Of a stretch of 64,000 bases of DNA, positions 12,375-23,781 are shown one piece after another (the stretch's first letter is position 1; each line of letters opens with the position of its first letter). The stretch covers positions 55,905,707 through 55,969,706 of the forward strand of contig NW_020312848.1 of assembly GCF_003265705.1 (NCBI RefSeq), read 5' to 3'. The translations under genes were made by a program, and so were the position numbers. Origin of the DNA: Callorhinus ursinus (taxonomy: Eukaryota; Chordata; Mammalia; Carnivora; Otariidae). The notes under the pieces were generated by a model. The model ran no database searches, was not told where the DNA came from, and saw only the letters and a list, made by a program, of their open reading frames with translations.

Positions 12375-12600
12375 TCATCATTAACATTTATTAAGTTCTT
12401 GACAACTATTCTTCTCCTTAAAAAAGCTCCATAACGTAGGTACTTTATTTTCCTAATTTAACTGATGCACAAGGAAAACTGAGGTACAAGGACATTAAGT
12501 AACTTGCTCAAGGTCACGCAACTACGAAGTGGTGGAGCACAGGATTTCATGGCAACCAAGGAAGCTTTATCTACTTGAGGACACAGGAACCCTGGAGCCC
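12375..12600 (-). repeat. MIR
   Basis: Antisense MIR: ACATTTATTAAGTTCTTG through GAAAACTGAGGTACAAGG and AACTTGCTCAAGGTCACG. Confidence 0.75.
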
Positions 12601-13700
12601 GTTACCTAACTTCATGTACTTGCAGCCGGTAGCTGAGGCCCATGTTGTGAAGACCAGTTCTATGTATAGGACCAACAGACCTGTTGTGTGGTATTGGCCA
12701 CAGGTTCTAGAGTAGTTGATAAACTCCTACTTGAGCGGGGAAACTGTGCTGAGGCGGAAGTAAGTGGCGGGAGGAAGAAAAACGAATGACCACAAATGGC
12801 ACTCTGGAAACCGCTCCTCCTCCAGATGACTCCAGCTTGCTCTTTGCCTAATTAAATGAGCTTTGTCTTCTTTGTTCTTACTTCACTTTATTTCTGAGGA
12901 ATCATTTAGATACTTAATTATGCCAAAAATGTCATGAGTGAACCAACACATAATACTTTGGAGAAAAGTGGAGAAAGAGTGAAATTAGAAATACTAGGGT
13001 TAAAATAATAGGAATATTAGTGCTAAAGGAAAACCGAAAGGAGAGAGGAGGAGAGGAAAGGAACGCTTTCTTCTCTTCTCTCTTCAGGAAGTGAACAAGG
13101 GCATGGAGAGGCCAAAGATGCTCATAAACAAAACAGTCTGTCCTTCCTTCTTTCTTCCTTCCTTCTCCACAACATTTACTTATACAATGAATTCAAAGTA
13201 TCATAAGATGGAAGAGCTTTTGAGACTCGCCCTGCCAAGAGAGATCTCAACACAATCTTTGCAAGTGAAAAGTCTGACTTTGGTTCTTCATACTTCTCGT
13301 CTTCACCTCGCCCGATCTGTTTTTTGGTGAATTTCTCCCCCAATCTCTTATTATGTGTATATGTTTATGTAATGAAGCTATCTGAATTGTTGAAGTGGAC
13401 ACTAGTAGATGCCATGCTAAATGTAAAAAGATGAATGTGGAAGGTGTTCAGAGGGTCACCATATGGCGGGAGCTGTTTTGGGTAAGTGAAATCTTTTAGT
13501 TAGTGCTCCTCAGGTCATGCCACGAAGCGTTGTGACCCCTGCCCTGACTTGATTTGTTCCCTGACTTCAGGCAGGAGGAAGTTAAACCCATAGTGTATGT
13601 GACTAGCAAGAAGTGGGTGTACCGACCGTGATGACAGCAGTGTTTCTAAATTGACGTGTTACATATTCAAAACTTGCAGAGAAGAAAAAATAGTATATAT
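12601..13700. other. Intergenic, nothing recognised
   Basis: Includes a purine-rich stretch (13020-13080) followed by a (TTCC)n-like patch at 13140. No exon or RNA gene evidence. Confidence 0.45.
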
Positions 13701-13985
13701 TAATCATGGCAGGTATATACTGAGTCCTTACTAAGTGCCAGGTCTGTTCCAAGCCTGTCATTATCTGAGGTCATCCCCTCAAGAACCTTGTGAGATAGAA
13801 ATTGTCAGGTTTAACGTAGGAAATTGCTGATAACAGACTGTTTATAACAAATAAAAATGACGATTTTGTATTTTAGCCTACTCTTATTATCCCATTTTAC
13901 AGATGAATAAACTGAGGCTCACAGAGATTAAGGAATTTGCCCCAAATAAGTGATGGAGCCAAATACCTGAATCTAGGCAGTATGA
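13700..13985 (-). repeat. MIR with internal extra segment
   Basis: Both halves of an antisense MIR are present (ACTGAGTCCTTACTAAGTGC; CATTTTACAGATGAATAAAC). They are separated by about 75 bases (13805-13880) that do not match MIR. Confidence 0.7.
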
Positions 13986-14468
13986 GTCTTTTACCAGAGC
14001 CAAGAGTCTGCAAAGGTGTTTGAAGGACATAGTGTACAACAGAGCGTTTTAGGACAGATACATACAGATTTTTACACAGAAAGTCTCTGAAAAGCTTTTG
14101 TTCTTTATGAAGGACAGATTCCCTTCTTGAATTAGTAATGCTTTTCCTTTTGATGTCAAATACTTAATAGAAAGCCAAAAATTTCAAAGGAAACATTACT
14201 GTAAAAAAAAAAATTGTCCATTACTCCCCCAAAGGTTCTACTCTCCCAGTAATTAACCATTAATCACCTTTCTGGCCTTTATCAGAGTGATTCTGAGAAT
14301 CATCATAGGACTCTGTCACCCTGGAAATGATTCATCCAGTCAGCCTGTGCAGTTTGTTGGGTGGTTCGATTTGTAGGAGGATAGAGGTTAAGTAAATCAA
14401 TATTTACCTGTTCGAAGGGGAGATCTTAAGGCAGAAAAAGAACACTGGATAAAAATTGAGGAAATCTG

Positions 14469-14660
14469 GGAGCTCCTGGGTGGCTCAGATGGTTGAGCAT
14501 CTGCCTTTGGCTCAGGTCATGGTCCCGGGGTCCTGGGATCGAGTCCCGCATCAGGCTCCTGACTCAGCGGGGAGCCTGCTTCTCCCTCTCCCTCGCCTTT
14601 CCCCCTGCTCATGCACTTCTCTCTCTCTGTCTCAAATGAATAAATAAAATCTTTAAAAAA
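14469..14660 (+). mobile_element. Can-SINE class III
   Basis: Flanked by TTGAGGAAATCTG on both sides. The head is mutated to GAGCTCCTGGGTGGC. Confidence 0.93.
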
Positions 14661-14739
14661 ATTTGAGGAAATCTGAATAAAATATGGACTTTACTTACTA
14701 ATAAATCATTAATATTGGTTTCCCACTTGTCACACATGT

Positions 14740-14875
14740 ACCATAATCATATAAGATGTTAATAATATGGGAAACTTGGTATGGGGTATGTGGGAACTCT
14801 CTGTACTATCTTGCTAATTTTTCTGTAAATCTAAAACTATTCTAAAATAAAAAGCTTATTCTTTAAAAAAATCTG
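14740..14875 (+). mobile_element. L1 3' end fragment
   Basis: GGGAACTCTCTGTACTATCT followed by TTTTTCTGTAAATCTAAAAC, a well-known L1 3' UTR end. Confidence 0.7.
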
Positions 14876-15301
14876 TCTAAATATCTCTCCTGCTGATTTG
14901 GCCTGGTCATTATACCACTCAGAATCTTTTTGAAATATTAATTGGAAAATTAGTATAAGCTGGGAAAAGTAACACATTAGCATAGTTTCATTTTATATAT
15001 TATGTCCTTAATCTAGTAACCCCATAGTGAGCCCAAACTGTGGTTTGGAGATGCCTCCTCAGAAGGCCCTAAGTAATGGTAAGGGTTCCCCTAATTCATA
15101 TGTCTCTGTTTCTCACCCCTTAGGGTCAGTAGCAATGCATACACAGGTAAATGAAGGCACATGGCAATTGTACTGGAACACTAGTTATGGGGTGTGTAAA
15201 AAATATAATTTAAATTTCAAAGTAATATATACTCTCTTCTGCATATAGATTGATAGATACTACAAACTTAGGCTTATATGGTGTTTATATCACTATTTTT
15301 C
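14876..15301. other. Intergenic, nothing recognised
   Basis: AT-rich, no convincing feature. Confidence 0.4.
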
Positions 15302-15504
15302 TTTTTTTTTAAGTTTTTATTTATTTATTTATTTACTTGAGAGAGAGAGTGAGAGAGAGAGAGAGCCCAAGGGGGGGGTAGGGTCAGAGGGAGAAGCAGA
15401 CTCCCTGCTGAGCAGGGCGCCCGATGCGGGACTCCATCCCTGGACTCCAGGATCATGACCTGAGCCGAAGGCAGTCGCTTAACCAACTGAGCCACCCAGG
15501 CGCC
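15302..15504 (-). mobile_element. Can-SINE class I
   Basis: Target TATATCACTATTTTTC duplicated exactly. Confidence 0.96.
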
Positions 15505-15945
15505 CTATATCACTATTTTTCAAGGGTGTGTAGATGCTGCTATGATCAATAAACACATTTACATGGGTTGGAAGAGGATGGAGGAGACGTCCTATCTATG
15601 CAAAGTCCCACCTTCAGCACCTTGCCTCCGCTCTCCAGCTTCTGATCTCCGGCTTCTCTCCTAAATGAGTTCCCTTCTGTCCCTGTGTGAATTAGCACTC
15701 TTCACCTGCTTCCGCTGCCCCAGCCTCTGCCCCAGTGTCTGCACCTGCGGGCGGTTAGCAACTTCAGTGGTACCTGTCCACTCCCAACACATCCCAGCCC
15801 AGCTCTGCTCTGTGAACTCTTCTAAGAAGTTTCAAGTTTTTGTTGCTCTTCTTAATTTTTCTCCCCAGGAACTGAAAATCTGAATGAGCACTTGATTTTC
15901 CCAATGTTAATGTGGATTTATTTTGAAAAGTTGTCCAGGATTTTA
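15505..15945. other. Intergenic, nothing recognised
   Basis: C-rich patch at 15600-15800 without a domain or splice signals I trust. Confidence 0.4.
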
Positions 15946-16150
15946 TTTTTAGTTTTTTTAAAGATTTTATTTATTTATTTGAGATGGAGAGTGAGAGCGC
16001 GCGAGCATTAGCGGGGGGAGGGGCAGAGGGAGAAGGAAAAGCAGACTCCCCGCTGAGCAGGGAGCCAGACTCCAGGCTTGATGCCAGGACTCCTGGATCA
16101 TGACCTGAGCCCAAGAGAGACGCTAACCAACTGAGCCACCCAGGTACCTC
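15946..16150 (-). mobile_element. Can-SINE (class I/III mix)
   Basis: Target GTCCAGGATTTT(A) duplicated at about 15932 and 16151. Confidence 0.94.
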
Positions 16151-16289
16151 GTCCAGGATTTTTAGACTGCTTCCTGTCATATAACCTCAGATTTTCAAAA
16201 CATACATATACCCTGCTATGACTACTTTTCTGTCTTTTAACATGTCTGATTTGAAAGAATGAGGTAGGAAGGACAAAACTAACATTTCA

Positions 16290-17290
16290 CAGAAAAGGAA
16301 AGATGGATGCCCCATAAATTTATGAAAATACACTCATCGTTATTAGTAACTAGGGAAACGCAAATCAAAACGAGATACCATTTTATACCCACCACTGGCA
16401 AAAAAAAAAAAACAACAGATGGACTATACCAAGTGTTGACAAGAATGTGGAATGGGGGGGGTGCCTGGATGGCTCAGTCAGTTGGACATCTGCCTTTGGC
16501 TCAGGTCATGATCCCAAGGTCCTGAGATCAAGGCCTGCATCAGGCTCCCTGCTTCTCGGGGAGCCTGCTTCTCCCTGTCCCTCTGCCTGCCACTCCCCCT
16601 GCTTGTGCTCTCTCTCTCTGTCAAATAAATAAATAAAATCTTAAAAATAAAAAAGAATGTGGAATGGGGAACCGTGGGAATTCACAAACACTCCCAGTAG
16701 GAGTATAAATTTGTATAATCACTTTGCATTGTTTGTTAGCATCCTCTAGTAAGGTTTAGGATGTGCATGCCCTGTGACCAAAGAATTCTATCCTCAGGTA
16801 TAAGAATATTCCCAGCAGTATTATTCATAAGAGCAAAAAAAACTGGAAGCACTGTAAATGTCTATCAGCGATAGAATGAATAAAAGAATGGTAGTCCATT
16901 CACACAATGAAACGCTATTCAAAAAAAATTGGAGGGGGTGGGGAGATGAACAACATCTACACATATTTTTAGTTTTGGGTAAATCTCAGGAAAGAACTAA
17001 GTACCAGAAGAATATATAATAGTATGAAGTTACACTTATTTAAAGTTCAAAAACAGGAAAACTATATTAGGTAAATACATACATCTTCATATATCCATAT
17101 ATATGTGAGAAAATATAAAAAACAAAACAGCAATTAACACAAAATTCAGGATTATAATTGCTTAGGGTAAGAATGCAAGGGGTACACAGTGGGCTTCAAA
17201 GTACTGGTAAAACATTATATCTTTAGCTGGATGGAGGGTACATGAATGCCTATTTTATTATTCTTTAAACTATATAAATGTTGTGTATAT
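16290..17290 (+). mobile_element. Old L1 3' portion
   Basis: End of L1 ORF2 and 3' UTR: GGGAAACGCAAATCAAAACG, then CCCAGCAGTATTATTCATAA and AATGTCTATCAGCGATAGAA. Frames are broken. A SINE interrupts it at 16458. Confidence 0.8.
16458..16653 (+). mobile_element. Can-SINE class III in L1
   Basis: Target AAGAATGTGGAATGGGG duplicated. Confidence 0.95.
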
Positions 17291-17362
17291 CTATCACAAG
17301 TTGAGATCCCTGGGAAGTAGCCTTTGTGATGGAGATTATCATGCAAGATGTCTATCTGGGAA

Positions 17363-17549
17363 CTTTTTTTTTTTTTATTTTATTGATGTATTTGACAGAG
17401 ACAGAGATAGCAAGAGCAGGAACACAAGCAGGGGGAGTGGGAGAGGGAAAGCAGGCTTCCCCCACCCCGAGGAGGGAGCCCGATGTGGGACTCAATCCCA
17501 TGACCTGAGCCGAATGCAGACGCTTAACGACTGAGCCACCCAGGCGCCC
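17363..17549 (-). mobile_element. Can-SINE class II
   Basis: Target TATCTGGGAAC duplicated exactly. Confidence 0.95.
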
Positions 17550-17642
17550 TATCTGGGAACGTTCTTAGGATCAACACACCTATTGAAGGGAACTGAAGAA
17601 AGCAGGACTGGACTGGGAAGAAGTTATCGGCAATACAGGTCT

Positions 17643-17846
17643 TTTTTTTTTTTTTTTAAGATTTTATTTATTTATTTGACAGAGAGAGAGACAGCGAGAG
17701 CAGGAACACAAGCAGGAGGGAGTGGGAGAGGGAGAAGCAGGCTTCCTGCCGAGCAAGGAGCCCGATGCGGGGCTTGATCCCAGACCCTGGGACCATGCCC
17801 TGAGCGGAAGGCAGACACTTAATGACTGAGCCACCCAGGCGACCCA
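17643..17846 (-). mobile_element. Can-SINE class II
   Basis: Target GCAATACAGGTCTT duplicated. Same strand as the previous SINE, 94 bp away. Confidence 0.95.
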
Positions 17847-17849
17847 GCA

Positions 17850-18515
17850 ATACAGGTCTTAGTGAGGGTCACAACCAACCATATAGAGAGTTTTGAAGCT
17901 GGGATGACCCTTCAGAATCGTCCTGATTTGGTGATGGGGGCTGGTCTTCATATACCCACACCCAGTCACTGGATACAAGCCACCCTTGGGAAAAGGTCTT
18001 GACCTTGAGCACAGCAGCTGTCTTTAGCCACGGCCACACAGGGGGGGTCACAGTGGAGAGCTTCTTGCTGGCCAAGCTCCTAGCAGCTGGGACTAAGTCC
18101 TTTGTTCGTGAAAGGGATTGGGCAGCTCATCCTAGTGTTCACAACATTGTTTTATGTGTGGTATTTTTCACAATAAAAATTGTTTAAGAGGAAAGAAAGT
18201 AAGGCAAGTAGGCCAAGATGCACAAGGAAGTTGTTTAGGAGTGGTACAGAGTGAGGTAGGATGAGGGGTAAACTCAGCCAAGAATTAGGAACTGTCTGTA
18301 CATGGAGTTGCACGTGGGTTTTCTCCTGGTAGAGGCGAAACCAGTGAATCAGAGGTGATTTGGTACTGTAACACAGACTATTGTGATTAACAGATAGAGA
18401 AGAGTCATCTTCATGGGGCAGGTGAGTTTGACAACTCCCAGGAAGTTCATGTTGCATATTGAGCCCTGCTTGTCCCCGCCTGACTGTGAAGGACAGATGT
18501 GGATAAGGACTTTTC
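17850..18515. other. Intergenic, nothing recognised
   Basis: No gene. An open frame of 101 codons on the minus strand (18152-18457) has no recognisable domain. Confidence 0.45.
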
Positions 18516-18701
18516 TTTTTCTTTAAAGAGTTATTTATTTATTTGAAGGGGGAGGGGGAGACAGATTGAGAGAGGGAGAGAAGCAGACTCCCCACTGAGC
18601 ACGGAACCCGATGCGGGGCTCAATCTCACGACTCTGAGATCATGACCTGAGCCGAAATCAAGAGTCCAGATGCTTAACCGACTGAGCCACCCAGATGCCC
18701 T
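18516..18701 (-). mobile_element. Can-SINE class IV
   Basis: Diverged copy with CCAGATGCCC end, flanked by AGGACTTTT. Confidence 0.9.
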
Positions 18702-18874
18702 GAGGACTTTTATTTGGAGTCTGGGAAATCTCTGTTCCTTTGACTCTACAACGGAAGGGGGGTCCACTAGGGTGCTGAAAGATATCTCAAGAATTCTAGT
18801 CTTAGAATACATTCAGATGACAGTACGGGTCACTTTGTCTTCTCTCCTGCTGCCAACCATCTCAGCATAATAAA

Positions 18875-19085
18875 TGCTACTGTTTATTAGTTATTTACTG
18901 TAAATCAGGCACCGTTTTACATGCTCTAGGCGTATTATCTCATTGACGCTTCGCAACAGCCGAATGGTAGATACCAAAATTATTTTCATTTTATTGATAA
19001 GAAAACTGAGGCACAGGTGAATTAAATCACTTATTCAACATCTCCAAGCTAGCAAGCAGTAGGACCAGCATTGAATTTAAGCAGC
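18875..19085 (-). repeat. MIR
   Basis: Antisense MIR: TTTACATGCTCTAGGCGTAT, then GAAAACTGAGGCACAGGTGA. Confidence 0.75.
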
Positions 19086-19596
19086 TTGGCTCCGGAAACC
19101 ACCTGAACACTCAACCCCCTCCCAGGCATGGGAAAGGGTCAGTCTCGGTGGTGACGGCTCTATGTACGCACAGCTGACTGGGCAGGGACGCAGCTTGACT
19201 AATGGTCTGAGTGCTGACATGCCGACACGACCTGCCTCCGTCTGAATACCTGAGGGCCTGGAGAAGATGGTGGTCACGTCACGAGTCACGACACCGCCGC
19301 AAAACGCATGTAGAGTTAACATGTGTCGAGGGGTTAGAACCAGGCCTGGCCCAAGCTGTTCTCAGCACCTATGTGCTATTATTATCTCTTCCTGGGTAGT
19401 AGGACATTGTTCGCCCTGACAATTCCATTCCGGCCTTTCTTTTTTTCTCCAGGAAATCAGGGTGTGGTTCTGGGATCAAAACCATTCAGAGTAACAAAGT
19501 AACTTAGCTATTCTGTCTGGAAGGAAGGCAAGTATTCCAAGCTCATGGGTAGGCTAGTTCTAATACCTGGAAACACATCAAAGTTTATGATTTTTT
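19086..19596. other. Unique stretch with a local CpG cluster
   Basis: 19140-19310 carries more CpGs than its surroundings, including TGGTCACGTCACGAGTCACG. No gene is supported. Confidence 0.4.
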
Positions 19597-19803
19597 TTAA
19601 GAGTTTTACTTTTTAAAGACTTTATTTATTTATTGCAAGAGAGAGAATGAGAGAGAGAGAGCACATGAGAGGGGGGAGGGTCAGAGGGAGAAGCAGATTC
19701 CCCGCTGAGCAGGGAGCCTGATGTGGGACTCGATCCCAGGACTCCAGGATCATGACCTGAGCTGAAGGCAGTCACTTAACCAACTGAGCCACCCAGGCAC
19801 CCC
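19597..19803 (-). mobile_element. Can-SINE class I
   Basis: AGTTTATGATTT on both sides. Confidence 0.94.
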
Positions 19804-19832
19804 AGAGTTTATGATTTAAAAAACAGAGGACA

Positions 19833-20060
19833 GGGGCGCCTGGGTGGCTCAGTCGTTAAGCGTCTGCCTTCGGCTCAGCTCATGATCCCAGAGTCCTGGG
19901 ATCGAGCCCCACATCAGGCTCCCTGCTCCGCGGGAAGCCTGCTTCTCCCTCTCCCACTCCCCCTGCTTGTGTTCCCTCTCCCACTCCCCCTGCTTGTGTT
20001 CCCTCTCTCTCTGTGTCTCTCTCTGTCAAATAGATAAATAAAACCTTAAAAAAAAAAAAA
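19833..20060 (+). mobile_element. Can-SINE class II with internal 27-bp duplication
   Basis: Longer than usual because the pyrimidine-rich tail segment is exactly doubled (19947-19973 and 19974-20000). Flanked by AACAGAGGACA and CACAGAAGACA. Confidence 0.94.
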
Positions 20061-21134
20061 ACACAGAAGACACCATCATACTCTCTGGCTCTCTGGTTCC
20101 TTCTGTGTAAAGTGTGGTGGCAGTTGTGGATTCAGTGGGTGGCCTCTAAATTGGCTTGTACGGAGCCATGGTACTCCTCCAAGGCGTCGCAGGCCTCCCA
20201 GGAGGGGTGGGGGAGAAGCTGTGCTGGCAGGACCCCCGCGCCCCACTTCAACCAGATTGACTCCAATTGCATCTGTTTTTGGTATTTTCATAACGGTAAA
20301 AACAGAATACCTGTAGGTGGAGACAGAGCAGAACCACAAGTCCGTGACTAAAAATGTAATCAAGTTCTTCCGGAAGTAAGAGTCTCAAAGCTCCTCTTTT
20401 TATAATTAAGGGCATAGCCATTAAAATATTATACCCTTGTCTTTAATTCATGACAAATCCAAATGAGCACAATCTGGGAAGCAGCAGGGAGGGGAATGAA
20501 CAAATTGAATTAATTCTTGCGCTGAATATTAATGTGGTGCCACAGAAAGGGCACGATGCTTTGCAAATCTAAGTGAGAAAATATGTTTATCCTTTAATAT
20601 TTAAACAGCTCTGTGTCTAAGAAGTACTTTTCTGATGGCAGATGTGTGTGTTGGGCAAGCCCACCGGGGTTGACTTATTCATTACAAAGAGGAGGCACAG
20701 GAGGCTTAGGACCCATGATACTTTTAGGGCCCCACAGAGAAGTTTTAATTTTCATTTCTTATAGAATCCGAAGAAAAAATATATATTACTATATAGAACA
20801 ATGAATTCAGCCTGGATTAATTCATCTTTGTACCAACACAATCATAAAATGTAATTTTTAACTTTTTTTTTTTTTTTGGAAGAAGGATTCCACAAAGGCA
20901 AACAGGCCAGCAGCCCACTAATGTCATAATGCGTCCCTGATGTCTCCAGCTCACAGCGGTACAAGGTCCCGAAAGGGACCCGACGTACAGGCCCCAAGCC
21001 CCGTCCCCACTCCACATTCCGCGCCACATCCCTGTGACGCGTCTCGGAACTTAATCCCGTCAGCTTGCCTTCCCTGTTTGTCCTGATGAATCCCTTGACT
21101 AGTGTGTTATGAGAACTTTCTGTGGGGGAAAGTC
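20061..21134. other. Intergenic, nothing recognised
   Basis: AT-rich to 20880, then CpG-bearing DNA (20930-21060) with a short perfect hairpin at 20965-20980. No gene evidence. Confidence 0.45.
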
Positions 21135-21280
21135 AACAGGGTGGCCATCACCTGGGACTTGTTAAAATGCAGCCCCACCCACGACCTAATGAATCAGAAT
21201 CTGCCTTTTCACAAGGTTCTGAGCGAGTCACAAGCACATTGAAACTCGGAATGTCCTGGACCACGCCAGATGATTCAGCC
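21135..21280 (+). mobile_element. MER5-type (hAT-Charlie) fragment
   Basis: ATCACCTGGGACTTGTTAAA and AATGAATCAGAATCTGCC match the MER5A body. The ends are degraded. Confidence 0.65.
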
Positions 21281-21289
21281 GCAGGGAAC

Positions 21290-21790
21290 TGAGGCCTGCG
21301 GGGAGAGAAGGCTGCCCCTGGCACCAGGTAAACGCCTGAGGTTAACTAGGGATCTCCTGAAACCAGGGAGCGGGGGGAAGCAAGGGTAAAAAGGGGTGAG
21401 GATGGGGGCGGGAAAGCAGGAAGGAAGCAGGAAGGGAAGGCAAGGGAACCCGGCGGAGAGGTTTCGCCTTCATTGTGCTTTTCCCTTTAGACTCTGCAGA
21501 AGGTTAACTTCTGTCTGTTCAAAGCCTGAACAGCGAGAGGCACAGTGAGCCCAGCATGATGGTGGTGCTCCAGACGCTGAAGGGACAGTGCAGTGGAATC
21601 AACAGTTACCGGCACCCATTCCCCTCCCGGAACCGGGCCCAGACGAGGGCACCCCGCATCCCCCGCCCCCGGGCCTGTGCCCTGAGCTTCGTGGGGGGCC
21701 CTGGCGAGGTGACCAGCCGCACACAGAGCCGTGGTGTGCGGCGTGGCCAGAATCAAGGCAGGGATCGGGGACAGCAAAGAACAGCTTTCA
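21290..21790. promoter_or_regulatory. GC-rich, CpG-enriched patch of unknown role
   Basis: Purine/G-rich from 21290 to 21470 (many GGGG and GGAAGC runs), then CpG-enriched from 21590 to 21760. Open frames on both strands (about 80-109 codons) are what GC-rich DNA gives by chance; none has a known motif. It may be a small orphan CpG island or enhancer. Weak call. Confidence 0.3.
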
Positions 21791-21919
21791 CAGAACCATC
21801 TTAACGGGAATGTCAAACTGTGTCCTAGATGAAGTGGGTGGGGCGATAGCTCTTAGGTAACAGTAATGTTACACCTAAGTTTTCTTTTTATTAAAGAGGT
21901 GGTTACATTGTTTTTATTT

Positions 21920-22131
21920 ATTTATTTATTTATTTATTTTTTAAAGATTTTATTTATTTATTTGAGAGAGAGAGAGAATGAGAGATAGAGAGCACGAGAG
22001 GGAAGAGGGTCAGAGGGAGAAGCAGACTCCCCGCTGAGCAGGGAGCCCGATGCGGGACTCGATCCCGGGACTCCAGGATCATGACCTGAGCCGAAGGCAG
22101 TCGCCCAACCAACTGAGCCACCCAGGCGCCC
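21920..22131 (-). mobile_element. Can-SINE class I, first of a same-site pair
   Basis: Preceded by ACATTGTTTTTATTT (21905-21919) and followed by another copy of that target at 22133. Confidence 0.95.
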
Positions 22132-22147
22132 CCATTGTTTTTATTTT

Positions 22148-22330
22148 TATTTAAAGATTATTTATTTATTTGACACACAGAGAGAGAGCAAGAGAAGGAA
22201 CACAAGGTGGGGAGGGAGAAACAGGCTTCCTGCCAAGCAGAGAGCCCGATGAAGGGCTCGATCCCAGGACCCTAGGACCATGACCTGAGCCGAAGGCAGA
22301 CGCTTAACGACTGAGCCACCCAGGCGCCCC
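22148..22330 (-). mobile_element. Can-SINE class II, second of a same-site pair
   Basis: Followed by a third copy of the target (ACATTGTTTTTA, 22331-22342). Confidence 0.95.
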
Positions 22331-22440
22331 ACATTGTTTTTAAATGGAAAACTCTCTAAACCGAAAGTCCTCCCCAGGCCCTGGAGCTGCAACGCAGCGC
22401 CACTCCTCCCAACCTGGGAAGGTTGCGGGGCACCAGTCAC

Positions 22441-22990
22441 ACTGCCTGCCTCTCTCCAGCTTCGAACCGGTTAAATAAACGCACACAAGGAGCCTGAAGA
22501 TGATAAAGGGACAAGACTGACTTTATTGCTGGGGAAGCTGAATGGGAAAATAAAAATAAATTCCCACAGCCCTAGGAAGGTTGGTCTTCTACCACAGCAA
22601 GAAGGGGCACTCAGAAGCTGCCTGGAACCGGTTCAAGCCATCAACAACTCACGGGCCGCGTGCCCGGCTTGTACAAGCCAACCAGTCAGGGTCAGTCCCT
22701 GACTTGAAAGTCAGCCAATCACACTCACCGCAATAAATACGCCATAGTGACAACCAACCAATAAACAGCCCCACGGAGTAACGAGTAACCAGGCTTCTGC
22801 AGACGATGCCTTCACCCTTAAGCTTCTGCAAATTGACCAATCCCTGAACTGCGCCGATCCGCTGTAAGACCCTATCCGCAGTTTAGCGGCAGTCATCACA
22901 GAGAAATTGTGCTTCCCGTACTATGGTTAGCAATCAATTCAGTTTTGTTGTGTTATTTCATACATCGAGTGAGGGTCCCATCATCCTTTG
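22441..22990. mobile_element. Candidate endogenous-retrovirus LTR, CCAAT-rich
   Basis: About 550 bases with several CCAAT-type boxes in one direction (GCCAATCAC near 22705, ACCAATAAAC near 22758, GACCAATCCC near 22838) and an AATAAAG signal on the other strand near 22520. It lacks the look of the surrounding AT-rich DNA. No gag/pol/env follows. I could not fix the TG...CA ends or strand, so this may be another kind of repeat or a unique regulatory region. Confidence 0.35.
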
Positions 22991-23640
22991 ACGCCCTGAA
23001 CCTAGGGTTCTGTATGAATATAGTTTCCTTAGCCAGCTTTAGATGGAGTTTAGTTGACTCCCTAGAGAAAGAGGCTATGGAAGAGCCCTGGCATTCTTAC
23101 TAATGTTGGCAGCAGCTAGGGGAAGAGAAAGAAGTAGAGGAATCCTGGTTTTCAATGTCCAGCTGTCCATCGAGTGGGATGTTCTCTGGACTCTCTCCAT
23201 CTCACCAAGCACATTAGTTACTCTTGTGGGAAAGAGCACAGGGGAGAGCGGAAATGACGGGATGGAGAAAAGAAGTGGAGATAATGCTCCAAACTGTTCC
23301 TTCCAGAGATTTAAGGCTAATCTTCCCACAGAAACAGGAAGAAGAGAGAACAATGGCTTCTCCTAAACGTTCTCTCTACAACAGCTTTGCAAACTGCTTA
23401 GGGACAGAAGATAAAACAATTGAGAAACACTAATAGGGCAAAATAGTCTGAGAAAGACAATGTCATTAGGAGTCATAGGGAGAAAGTTTCATAGAGAAGA
23501 TAGAATGTGTGATGCCCTGGGAAAGATGGACCAAATTCATCCAATATCAGGTTTTTATCAAGCACCATCATATAAGGCAGTGGGTGCTGGGCTGTATAAA
23601 ATAAGTCACCATCTCTAACCTCAGGAAGCTCATGGCCTGA
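22991..23640. other. Intergenic, nothing recognised
   Basis: No gene; frames up to 92 codons have no domain. Confidence 0.4.
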
Positions 23641-23643
23641 GTC

Positions 23644-23770
23644 AGTGGTTTGCAAAGGTAGCTGTGCATTAGAATCATCTGGGGAGCTTTTTAAAAATAC
23701 ATATAACCCTGATTTAATCGATCTGGGCTAAATTCTGGGCATCAGTATCTTTTAAAACCTCAGGTATAGG
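23644..23770 (+). mobile_element. MER5A-type fragment
   Basis: CAGTGGTTTGCAAAGG start, then TGCATTAGAATCATCTGGGG, typical of MER5A. The right end was used as a target by SINEs. Confidence 0.75.
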
Positions 23771-23781
23771 TAAAAATTCTT

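Noticed and set aside
21487..21816. 109-codon minus-strand frame in the GC-rich patch
   Set aside because: No domain, no splice-site support, and overlapping frames exist on the other strand, as expected of GC-rich DNA.
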